This document shows positions 45,671 to 52,812 of a stretch of DNA of 64,000 nt, piece after piece (positions within the stretch are counted from its first letter, which is position 1; every line of letters begins with the position of its first letter). The stretch comes from Lactonifactor longoviformis DSM 17459 (lineage in GTDB: Bacteria; Bacillota; Clostridia; Lachnospirales; Lachnospiraceae). Position numbers and translations under genes: made by a program. The notes beneath the pieces are model-generated. The model saw nothing but the letters and a program-made list of their open reading frames with translations. It had not been told where the DNA came from and did no database searches. The stretch lies in contig NZ_FQVI01000008.1 of NCBI RefSeq assembly GCF_900129135.1, positions 62,001 through 126,000 of the forward strand. Reading direction: 5' to 3'.

Positions 45671-47264
45671 AAATGCGGACTATGGCGCAGCGGAAGCCTA
45701 CCTCACATTTGAGCATGACGAGTTTACCATGAAGCCCACCCTTGATGAAAACGGGCGGCTGATACCGAGGGAGGATTACCGCATTTCTTCCCTTAACTGC
45801 GGGGGCGAGGATTTCGCTGTTGCCTGTATGCGGGCTAATCTCCGCTATGAGAAAAACCAAAAACGGGAAGATGTGAAAAGCCACCACTATATCATCAGCT
45901 TTGACCCACGGGACGGGACAGACAACGGCTTGACCGTAGACCGGGCGCAGGAGCTGGGCGAGCAGTTCTGTAAAGAGCATTTCCCCGGACACCAAGCCTT
46001 AGTCTGCACCCACCCGGACGGGCATAACCACAGCGGCAATATCCATGTGCATATCGTCATCAACTCCCTGCGGATTTATGAAGTCCCGCTTCTGCCCTAC
46101 ATGGACAGACCAGCCGACACACGGGAGGGCTGCAAGCACCGCTGCACCAACGCCGCTATGGAATATTTCAAGAGTGAAGTCATGGAGATGTGCCACCGGG
46201 AGGGACTTTACCAAATCGACCTCTTGAACGGCAGCAAGGAACGGATAACCGAACGGGAATACTGGGCGGCAAAGAAAGGGCAGCTTGCCCTTGATAAAGA
46301 GAACGCCGCCAGAGAAGCCGCAGGACAGCCGACCAAGCCCACCAAGTTTGAAACGGACAAGGCGAAGCTGCGCCGGACGATACGGCAGGCACTTTCCCAA
46401 GCTACCAGCTTTGACGAGTTTTCTTCCCTTTTGCTGCGGGAGGGTGTAACCGTCAAGGAGAGCCGGGGGCGGCTTTCCTACCTCACGCCGGACAGGACAA
46501 AGCCTATCACAGCCCGGAAGCTGGGGGACGATTTTGACAAGGCTGCTGTCCTTGCCCTGCTCACGCATAACGCTCACAGAGCCGCCGAACAGACCACAGA
46601 CATACCCGAATACCCACACACCCAAAAGGAACGCTTGCGGGAGGAAAAAGCCGCAAAAACCACCCCGGCAGACAACACCTTGCAGCGCATGGTTGACCGG
46701 GAAGCCAAGCGAGCCGAGGGCAAGGGCATGGGCTATGACCGCTGGGCGGCAAAGCACAACCTAAAGCAAATGGCAGCTACCGTTACCGCCTATCAGCAGT
46801 ATGGCTTTTCTTCCCCGGAGGAACTGGACGAAGCCTGTTCTGCCGCTTATGCCGCCATGCAGGAAAGCCTTACAGAGCTGAAGCAGGTGGAAAAGACGCT
46901 GAACGGGAAAAAGGAGCTGCAACGGCAGGTGCTTGCCTATTCCAAGACCCGCCCTGTCCGGGACGGACTGAAACAGCAGAAAAACGCCAAAGCAAAAGCA
47001 GCCTACCGTCAGAAGCACGAAAGCGACTTTATCATAGCAGACGCAGCCGCCCGTTATTTCAGGGAGAACGGCATTTCCAAGCTGCCGAGCTATAAAGCCC
47101 TGCAAGCAGAGATTGAAAGCCTTATCAAAGAGAAAAACAGCGGCTACAACGATTACCGGGCAAAACGGGAGGAATACCGCCGCTTACAGACTGTCAAGGG
47201 CAATATCGACCAGATTTTACGCCGGGAACGCAAGCCTGTGAAAAGGCAGGAACAGGAGCGATAA
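45642..47264 (+). CDS. VirD2/MobP-like relaxase of IME-B
   Basis: A 540-aa relaxase starting ATFKHISSKNADYGAAEAYL. Motif III is HNHSGNIHVHIVINSLR (about 127-143) with the HxH metal ligands. NAAMEYFKSEVMEMCHREGL follows, and the C-terminal half is coiled coil. It nicks oriT and pilots the strand into a helper channel, probably that of the host ICE. TTG at 45642, 7 nt behind AGGTGA, is preferred; a GTG 9 nt upstream lies in the SD. Confidence 0.88.
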   Translation: MATFKHISSKNADYGAAEAYLTFEHDEFTMKPTLDENGRLIPREDYRISSLNCGGEDFAVACMRANLRYEKNQKREDVKSHHYIISFDPRDGTDNGLTVDRAQELGEQFCKEHFPGHQALVCTHPDGHNHSGNIHVHIVINSLRIYEVPLLPYMDRPADTREGCKHRCTNAAMEYFKSEVMEMCHREGLYQIDLLNGSKERITEREYWAAKKGQLALDKENAAREAAGQPTKPTKFETDKAKLRRTIRQALSQATSFDEFSSLLLREGVTVKESRGRLSYLTPDRTKPITARKLGDDFDKAAVLALLTHNAHRAAEQTTDIPEYPHTQKERLREEKAAKTTPADNTLQRMVDREAKRAEGKGMGYDRWAAKHNLKQMAATVTAYQQYGFSSPEELDEACSAAYAAMQESLTELKQVEKTLNGKKELQRQVLAYSKTRPVRDGLKQQKNAKAKAAYRQKHESDFIIADAAARYFRENGISKLPSYKALQAEIESLIKEKNSGYNDYRAKREEYRRLQTVKGNIDQILRRERKPVKRQEQER

Positions 47265-47448
47265 AAACCGCCCCAAAATGTACCCGAACCCATACAGAAC
47301 AAGGGGGCTGCCCCGCACCCTATCCGCAATACCAAAGGATTTTTTAACGGGCTTACAGGGCAGAAAAACCCCGAAAATGATACCGAGATGATACAGAATT
47401 ACCGCCGATACCGCCACACCAGCGGAAACGGCAGAAAGGAGCGCACCC

Positions 47449-47661
47449 ATGCCAAGAATGAGCAAGAAACGGCGGCTGGAATGGTCTTTTTTCCTGCGGC
47501 AAGTAAAAGTCGGAAATACCACCTGCGACCGTATCACATACAACGACCTCTGCCGGGGCTGTACCCATAGCTACAAGCAGAGCTTTCGGGCGGTTATCAT
47601 ACTCTGCCCCCGCTACTACTCCAAACGCCGGAAAAAGGAGGACAGGGACAATGGCAGATAA
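47449..47661 (+). CDS. Small Cys-containing conserved protein of IME-B
   Basis: A 70-aa basic protein: MSKKRRLEWSFFLRQVKVGN, YNDLCRGCTHSYKQSFRAVI, then ILCPRYYSKRRKKEDRDNGR. It is a homologue of the ICE-1 protein at 5242-5424 (shared RLEWSFFL and C.GC.H..KQSFRAV). It has AAAGGAG upstream and overlaps the replisome organizer start by 11 bp, which ties it to the replication module. The four cysteines and histidine could bind zinc. The function is unknown. Confidence 0.7.
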   Translation: MPRMSKKRRLEWSFFLRQVKVGNTTCDRITYNDLCRGCTHSYKQSFRAVIILCPRYYSKRRKKEDRDNGR

Positions 47662-48400
47662 CCGCAAGTATTACTACCTCAAGCTGAAAGAGAACTTTTT
47701 TGACAGCGACTCCATTGTGCTGCTGGAAGATATGAAAGACGGAATTTTATATTCCAATATCCTCTTGAAGCTGTACTTAAAATCGCTGAAAAACGGCGGG
47801 AAGTTGCAGCTTGACGAGCATATCCCCTACACAGCACAGATGATAGCGACACTGACCCGCCACCAGATAGGGACGGTTGAGAGGGCTTTAGAGATTTTCC
47901 GGCAGTTGGGGCTTGTGGAGCAGCTTGACAGCGGGGCTTTCTATATGACCGACATTGAACTGATGATAGGACAGTCCTCTACCGAAGCCGAAAGGAAACG
48001 GGCTGCAAGGCTGGAAAACAAGGCACTTTTACCGTCCCGGACAAAAGGCGGACATTTGTCCGACATTCGTCCACCAGAGATAGAGATAGAGTTAGAGAAA
48101 GAGATAAAGATAGAAAAAGAGAGAGAGGGAGAAACGGGACACCCCGCCCCCGCCGCTTATGGCAGATACAACAATGTGATACTGACCGATACAGAGCTTT
48201 CCGGGCTGAAAACAGAGCTGCCCGACAAGTGGGAGTATTATATTGACCGGCTTTCCTGCCATATCGCTTCCACCGGGAAGCAGTACCACAGCCATGCAGC
48301 CACCATTTACAAGTGGGCGCAGGAGGACGCTGCCAAAGGCAAGGCTGCCCCGAAACAGGGCATACCCGATTATTCATGCAAGGAGGGCGAGAGCTTATGA
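47651..48400 (+). CDS. Replisome organizer of IME-B
   Basis: A 249-aa homologue of the IME-A protein at 38322: RKYYYLKLKENFFDSDSIVL, NILLKLYLKSLKNGGKLQLD, TRHQIGTVERALEIFRQLGL, charged linker PPEIEIELEKEIKIEKEREG, then YGRYNNVILTDTELSGLKTE. It binds the origin and recruits the helicase loader encoded next. The linker DNA carries the 66-nt block shared with IME-A. It overlaps the loader gene by 4 bp. Confidence 0.85.
   Translation: MADNRKYYYLKLKENFFDSDSIVLLEDMKDGILYSNILLKLYLKSLKNGGKLQLDEHIPYTAQMIATLTRHQIGTVERALEIFRQLGLVEQLDSGAFYMTDIELMIGQSSTEAERKRAARLENKALLPSRTKGGHLSDIRPPEIEIELEKEIKIEKEREGETGHPAPAAYGRYNNVILTDTELSGLKTELPDKWEYYIDRLSCHIASTGKQYHSHAATIYKWAQEDAAKGKAAPKQGIPDYSCKEGESL
48047..48112 (+). 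repeat. 66-nt origin-like block in the IME-B replisome organizer gene
   Basis: Identical to 38718-38783 in IME-A: GGACA-TT-TGTCC palindrome, repeated GTCC, then GAGATA-type hexamers. Codons around it differ freely between the two genes, so the identity points to a functional DNA site. Confidence 0.6.
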
Positions 48401-49254
48401 GAAACGGGATTGAAGCTATGATTACGGACATTACAGCCACTACCGCCGAAGCGGACGACTACACAGGCGAGGACGGGCTTTTATACTGCGGCAAGTGCCA
48501 TACGCCCAAAGAAGCCTATTTTTCAAAAGAAACCGCCCAATGGTTAGGGCATGACCGACACCCGACAGAGTGCGACTGCCAGCGGGCAGCCCGTGAAAAA
48601 CGGGAAGCCGCTGAAAGCCGACAGAAGCACCTTGAAACAGTGGAGGACTTGAAACGCCGGGGCTTTACCGACCCTGCTATGCGGAACTGGACATTTGAGC
48701 ATGACAACGGCAGAAACCCGCAGACCGCAACCGCCCGTTTTTATGTGGAGAGCTGGGAAACCATGCAGGCTGAAAATATCGGCTACCTGTTCTGGGGCGG
48801 CGTGGGGACAGGAAAAAGCTACCTTGCCGCCTGTATCGCCAACGCCCTTATGGAAAAAGAGGTTGCCGTCTGCATGACAAACTTTGCAACAATACTCAAT
48901 GACCTTGCCGCCAGCTTTGAGGGCAGGAACGAGTATATTTCCCGCCTTTGCAGCTACCCCCTGCTGATACTTGATGATTTCGGTATGGAGCGAGGGACAG
49001 AATACGGGCTGGAACAGGTTTATAGCGTGATTGACAGCCGTTACCGAAGCGGCAAGCCGCTGATCGCCACGACCAACCTCACGCTGGAGGAATTGCAGCA
49101 CCCGCAGGACACGCCCCACGCCCGTATCTATGACAGGCTGACTTCCATGTGCGCCCCCGTCCGCTTCACGGGTAGCAACTTCCGAAAGGAAACCGCACAG
49201 GAAAAGCTGGAACGATTAAAGCAACTGATGAAGCAGCGAAAGGAGAGCCTATGA
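48397..49254 (+). CDS. DnaC-like helicase loader ATPase of IME-B
   Basis: A 285-aa AAA+ ATPase like the IME-A one: zinc-type cysteines (YCGKCHTPKEAYF, CDCQR), Walker A FWGGVGTGKSYLAACIANAL (about 130-148), Walker B LLILDDFGMERGTEYGLEQV, and PLIATTNLTLEEL as sensor. It loads the replicative helicase on the excised element. Its start and stop both overlap neighbours by 4 bp (ATGA), giving a tightly coupled replication operon. Confidence 0.9.
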   Translation: MRNGIEAMITDITATTAEADDYTGEDGLLYCGKCHTPKEAYFSKETAQWLGHDRHPTECDCQRAAREKREAAESRQKHLETVEDLKRRGFTDPAMRNWTFEHDNGRNPQTATARFYVESWETMQAENIGYLFWGGVGTGKSYLAACIANALMEKEVAVCMTNFATILNDLAASFEGRNEYISRLCSYPLLILDDFGMERGTEYGLEQVYSVIDSRYRSGKPLIATTNLTLEELQHPQDTPHARIYDRLTSMCAPVRFTGSNFRKETAQEKLERLKQLMKQRKESL

Positions 49255-49439
49255 CAGAAACCAAACAGACAAGCACCACCAAAACAGACCGCCGCCCGGA
49301 CTGTGTAACGGAAATCCGCATGGGCAACTCCGTCCTTACCGTTTCCGGCTTCTTCAAGCAGGGCGCAACCGACACCGCAGCCGACAAGATGATGAAAGTG
49401 CTGGAAGCGGAAGCTGCTACACAAAAAACGGCGATTTGA
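49251..49439 (+). CDS. tnpW: TnpW-like transposon protein of IME-B
   Basis: A 62-aa protein: TETKQTSTTKTDRRPDCVTE, then IRMGNSVLTVSGFFKQGATD and TAADKMMKVLEAEAATQK. It occupies the same place as the IME-A TnpW and shares the pattern of a short beta pair followed by a D-K-M helix. It overlaps the helicase loader by 4 bp. Role unknown. Confidence 0.75.
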   Translation: MTETKQTSTTKTDRRPDCVTEIRMGNSVLTVSGFFKQGATDTAADKMMKVLEAEAATQKTAI

Positions 49440-49482
49440 CCGACCATAAAGAAGCAGATTTGACGCTTTTGCCGCTATACAG

Positions 49483-49533
49483 ACAGCCGCCCCATGTGGT
49501 ACAATCAAGGTACGGAATAGTGGGGCTGGCTGT
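49483..49533 (+). promoter_or_regulatory. Stem-loop and extended -10 promoter before the IME-B recombinase
   Basis: ACAGCCGCCCCA (49483-49494) pairs with TGGGGCTGGCTGT (49521-49533) with one bulge. The loop contains TGGTACAAT, an extended -10. The recombinase start is 18 nt beyond. A stem-loop stands in the same place before the IME-A recombinase. Confidence 0.55.
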
Positions 49534-49550
49534 CGGAAACGGAGGATTTT

Positions 49551-51161
49551 ATGTTAAGACAGACCAACCAACAACCAATTACCGCCCTTTACCCAAGACT
49601 TTCCCATGAGGACGAGCTGCAAGGCGAGAGCAATTCCATTTCCAATCAGAAGCGTATCCTTGAAACCTATGCAAAGCAGAACGGCTTTTCCAATCTGCGC
49701 TGGTACACGGACGACGGTTATTCTGGTGCGAACTTTCAAAGACCCGGTTTTCAAGCCATGCTTGCGGACATTGAAGCCGGAAAAGTCGGGACAGTTATCG
49801 TAAAGGATATGTCGAGGTTAGGGCGAAACTACCTGCAAGTGGGAATGTACACGGAAATGATTTTCCCACAGAAAGGTGTCCGCTTCATCGCTATCAATGA
49901 TGGAGTGGACAGCGCACAGGGCGACAATGACTTTGCCCCGCTGCGGAATATCTTTAACGAATGGCTGGTGAGAGATACGAGCAAGAAAATCAAAGCAGTA
50001 AAACGCTCAAAAGGCATGAATGGCAAGCCCATCACAAGCAAGCCTGTGTATGGCTACCTCATGGACGAGGATGAAAATTTCATTATTGACGAGGAAGCTG
50101 CACCCGTAGTCAAGCAGATATACAACCTCTGTCTTGCCGGGAATGGTCCGACCAAGATAGCCCGTATGCTCACAGAGCAGCAAATCCCCACGCCGGGAAC
50201 GCTTGAATACCGCAGGACGGGCAGCACCCGCCGCTACCACCCCGGCTATGAGTGCAAGTGGGCGACCAATACCGTAGTGCATATCCTTGAAAACCGGGAA
50301 TACACAGGCTGTCTGGTAAATTTCAAGACAGAAAAACTTTCTTACAAAGTCAAGCACAGTGTAGAAAATCCCCCGGAAAAGCAAGTGATTTTCGAGAACC
50401 ACCACGAGCCTATCATAGACACCCAAACATGGGAACGGGTGCAGGAGCTTCGCAAACAGCGCAAACGCCCAAACCGCTATGATGAAGTGGGTTTGTTCTC
50501 CGGCATACTGTTCTGTGCGGACTGCGGCAGCGTGATGTATCAGCAGCGATACCAGACGGACAAGCGCAAGCAGGACTGTTATATCTGCGGCAACTACAAG
50601 AAACGCACCCATGACTGTACGGCGCACTTTATCCGCACCGACCTCTTGACCGCTGGTGTACTCTCCAATCTGCGGAAAGTGACCAGCTATGCGGCAAAGC
50701 ATGAAGCCCGGTTTATGAAACTCTTGATTGAGCAGAACGAGGACGGGGGCAAACGCAGGAACGCCGCCAAGAAAAAGGAACTGGAAGCCTCCGAGAAACG
50801 CATAGCCGAGTTATCCGCTATCTTCAAGCGGCTGTATGAGGACAGCGTGACCGGGCGCATATCAGACGAGCGTTTCACAGAGCTGTCGGCAGACTATGAA
50901 GCAGAGCAACGGGAGCTGAAAGAAAGAGCCGCTGCTATTCAAGCGGAGCTTTCCAAAGCACAGGAAGCCACCGTGAACGCAGAAAAGTTTATGAATGTTG
51001 TCCGGCGGCATACCAGCTTTGAAGAACTTACCCCTACTCTGTTGCGGGAGTTTGTAGAGAAAATCGTTGTGCATGAGTGCAGCTATGACGAGAACAAGAC
51101 CCGTAGGCAGGACATTGAGATTTATTATTCTTTTGTTGGCAAGGTGGACTTGCCCGAATAA
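49551..51161 (+). CDS. Large serine recombinase of IME-B
   Basis: A 536-aa recombinase. The catalytic serine is S18 in LYPRLSHEDELQGESNSISN. Then follow DGYSGANFQRPGFQAMLADI, VIVKDMSRLGRNYLQVGMYT, the zinc ribbon LFCADCGSVMYQQRYQ with CYICGNYKKRTHDC, and a coiled coil. It would integrate and excise IME-B at the maff2 AA core. The IME-C enzyme is a close, truncated homologue; the IME-A enzyme is more distant and uses another target. The SD CGGAGG precedes the ATG. Confidence 0.93.
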   Translation: MLRQTNQQPITALYPRLSHEDELQGESNSISNQKRILETYAKQNGFSNLRWYTDDGYSGANFQRPGFQAMLADIEAGKVGTVIVKDMSRLGRNYLQVGMYTEMIFPQKGVRFIAINDGVDSAQGDNDFAPLRNIFNEWLVRDTSKKIKAVKRSKGMNGKPITSKPVYGYLMDEDENFIIDEEAAPVVKQIYNLCLAGNGPTKIARMLTEQQIPTPGTLEYRRTGSTRRYHPGYECKWATNTVVHILENREYTGCLVNFKTEKLSYKVKHSVENPPEKQVIFENHHEPIIDTQTWERVQELRKQRKRPNRYDEVGLFSGILFCADCGSVMYQQRYQTDKRKQDCYICGNYKKRTHDCTAHFIRTDLLTAGVLSNLRKVTSYAAKHEARFMKLLIEQNEDGGKRRNAAKKKELEASEKRIAELSAIFKRLYEDSVTGRISDERFTELSADYEAEQRELKERAAAIQAELSKAQEATVNAEKFMNVVRRHTSFEELTPTLLREFVEKIVVHECSYDENKTRRQDIEIYYSFVGKVDLPE

Positions 51162-51253
51162 CCGCCCGACCTGTCCGACACAAGAGCTAAGTGCCGGATA
51201 GGAACGGCAAAATTTTTTACACTTCTATTACTTCTTTATCACACATCAGTAAA

Positions 51254-51344
51254 AAGCCAGGGCATGAAGCAGCTTATGGCGGGCGGCGGCGTTGCCCTTA
51301 TCGGCATGACCCTTGTACCGCTGCTTTCCGGCTTGTTCGGTTAA
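51254..51344 (+). pseudogene. maff2: maff2, 3' half (ICE-2)
   Basis: Encodes SQGMKQLMAGGGVALIGMTL and VPLLSGLFG, then TAA, the second membrane segment of Maff2. It lacks its own start and follows the IME-B right end directly. It is in frame with 42122-42246 after removal of IME-B. The VirB6-like gene starts 20 bp later. Confidence 0.87.
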
Positions 51345-51363
51345 GAAGCGCGGGTAAAGGCTT

Positions 51364-52233
51364 ATGCAGAGCATACTTGACGCGATTAACGAATGGATAA
51401 AGGAAATCCTCATAGGAGCCATAAACGGTAATCTGTCAACTATGTTCGGGGACGTAAACGAGAAAGTCGGCACTATCGCCGCAGAGGTAGGGCAGACCCC
51501 GCAAGGGTGGAACGCAAATATATTCTCCATGATACAGACGCTTAGTGAGAATGTAATCGTACCCATTGCGGGGCTTGTCATTACCTACGTCCTATGCTAT
51601 GAGCTTATCAGCATGGTAACGGAAAAGAACAATATGCACGACGTTGACACTTCCATGTTCTTCAAGTGGGTGTTCAAGGCGTTTGTGGCAGTCTACCTTG
51701 TGACGCACACCTTTGACATCACTATGGCGGTGTTCGATATGGCGCAGCACGTTGTTTCCGGCGCGGCGGGGGTAATCGGCGGCAGCACAGAGATTGATGT
51801 TGCCGCCGCCCTTGCTTCCATGCAAAGCGGGCTTGACGCTATGGAAATCCCCGAACTGCTCTTACTTGTCATGGAAACAAGCCTTGTGAGCTTGTGCATG
51901 AAAATCATGTCCGTACTGATAACCGTTATCCTCTACGGCAGAATGATAGAAATTTACCTTTACTGTTCGGTATCGCCTATCCCGTTCGCAACAATGACTA
52001 ATCGGGAATGGGGACAGATAGGGAACAACTACCTAAAATCCCTGTTCGCGCTTGGCTTTCAAGGCTTCCTCATAATGATATGCGTCGGCATTTACGCGGT
52101 TTTGGTGAACAACATGATAATAGCGGACAACCTGCACAGCGCGATTTTTTCCCTTGCAGCCTATACCGTTATCCTCTGTTTCTCCCTGTTCAAATCCGGC
52201 GCACTGGCGAAGTCGATTTTCTCCGCGCATTAG
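51364..52233 (+). CDS. VirB6/TrbL-like multi-pass conjugation membrane protein of ICE-2
   Basis: A 289-aa polytopic protein homologous to the one at 19442: QSILDAINEWIKEILIGAIN, VIVPIAGLVITYVLCYELIS, VLITVILYGRMIEIYLYCSV, ending LAKSIFSAH. It forms part of the mating channel. Because maff2 is interrupted just upstream, its expression may depend on read-through from IME-B or on a promoter at its right end. Confidence 0.88.
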   Translation: MQSILDAINEWIKEILIGAINGNLSTMFGDVNEKVGTIAAEVGQTPQGWNANIFSMIQTLSENVIVPIAGLVITYVLCYELISMVTEKNNMHDVDTSMFFKWVFKAFVAVYLVTHTFDITMAVFDMAQHVVSGAAGVIGGSTEIDVAAALASMQSGLDAMEIPELLLLVMETSLVSLCMKIMSVLITVILYGRMIEIYLYCSVSPIPFATMTNREWGQIGNNYLKSLFALGFQGFLIMICVGIYAVLVNNMIIADNLHSAIFSLAAYTVILCFSLFKSGALAKSIFSAH

Positions 52234-52410
52234 CGGCGTGTCAAGGGTAGGGTGGAGATTTTCAGAGCAAAGCGGCGAAAATACTACCCGACCTTGACGC
52301 GGGAAAACCCCATAGAATAGGGACGGGCAAAGGGCAGAAATTGACCTTTGCCTTGATTACCCCTATGGGAACTTACAGCAGCAAAAAACCCAGAGAAAGG
52401 AGGTTTCCAC
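52234..52410 (+). other. ICE-2 spacer between VirB6-like gene and prgI
   Basis: A 177-bp gap without a gene. Short inverted repeats are present (GTCAAGG/CCTTGAC; CCCATAG/CTATGGG). In ICE-1 this position is occupied by the MT-A70 methyltransferase. Confidence 0.5.
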
Positions 52411-52812
52411 TTGGCGTATGTACCCGTACCCAAAGACTTATCCAAAGTCAAGACAAAAGTAGCTTTCAACCTTACCAAACGGCAGATTGTATGTTTTGCG
52501 GTAGCTCTCCTGTTAGGGCTTCCGCTTTTCTTTCTGCTCAAAGACAGCACAGGCACAAGCCTTGCGTCTATGGCTATGATTGCCGTCATGCTGCCCTGTT
52601 TCCTGTTCGCCATGTATGAAAAGCATGGACAGCCCCTTGAAGTGGTGGTGAAGAACATCATACGGACGAAATTCATAGCCCCCAAAGAACGACCATACAG
52701 GACAGACAACTTTTATTCCGTCTTAGAACGGCAGAGAAAACTTGAAAAGGAGGTATCAGCGATTGCAAAAGGAAACACGAAGAAACAGCGCGGCGGGAAG
52801 CGCAAAGCCTAA
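52411..52812 (+). CDS. PrgI-family membrane protein of ICE-2
   Basis: A 133-aa protein: AYVPVPKDLSKVKTKVAFNL, two spans (VCFAVALLLGLPLFFLL; ASMAMIAVMLPCFLFAMY), then LERQRKLEKEVSAIAKGNTK. It is the VirB3-like partner of VirB4. The start is TTG 7 nt behind AAAGGAGG. It overlaps virB4 by 50 bp, the same as in ICE-1. Confidence 0.87.
   Translation: MAYVPVPKDLSKVKTKVAFNLTKRQIVCFAVALLLGLPLFFLLKDSTGTSLASMAMIAVMLPCFLFAMYEKHGQPLEVVVKNIIRTKFIAPKERPYRTDNFYSVLERQRKLEKEVSAIAKGNTKKQRGGKRKA

Larger units (their letters stand above)
42247..51253 (+). mobile_element. IME-B: 9.0-kb mobilizable element inserted in maff2
   Basis: Core AA at 42245-42246 and 51252-51253. The ends are imperfect inverted repeats (TGCTCATGTGCGGTAAAG on the left; TACTGATGTGTGATAAAG inward from the right; 14 of 18 match). 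Contents: DUF3796/XRE pair, XRE pseudogene, sigma-like and HTH genes, oriT, MobC, relaxase, small Cys protein, replisome organizer, DnaC-like loader, TnpW and serine recombinase. The target codon is the same as for the IME-C remnant in ICE-1. Confidence 0.88.

Noticed and set aside
47265-47448. Extra gene between the IME-B relaxase and the small Cys protein
   Set aside because: Only fragments without start signals are seen; it reads like a short spacer.
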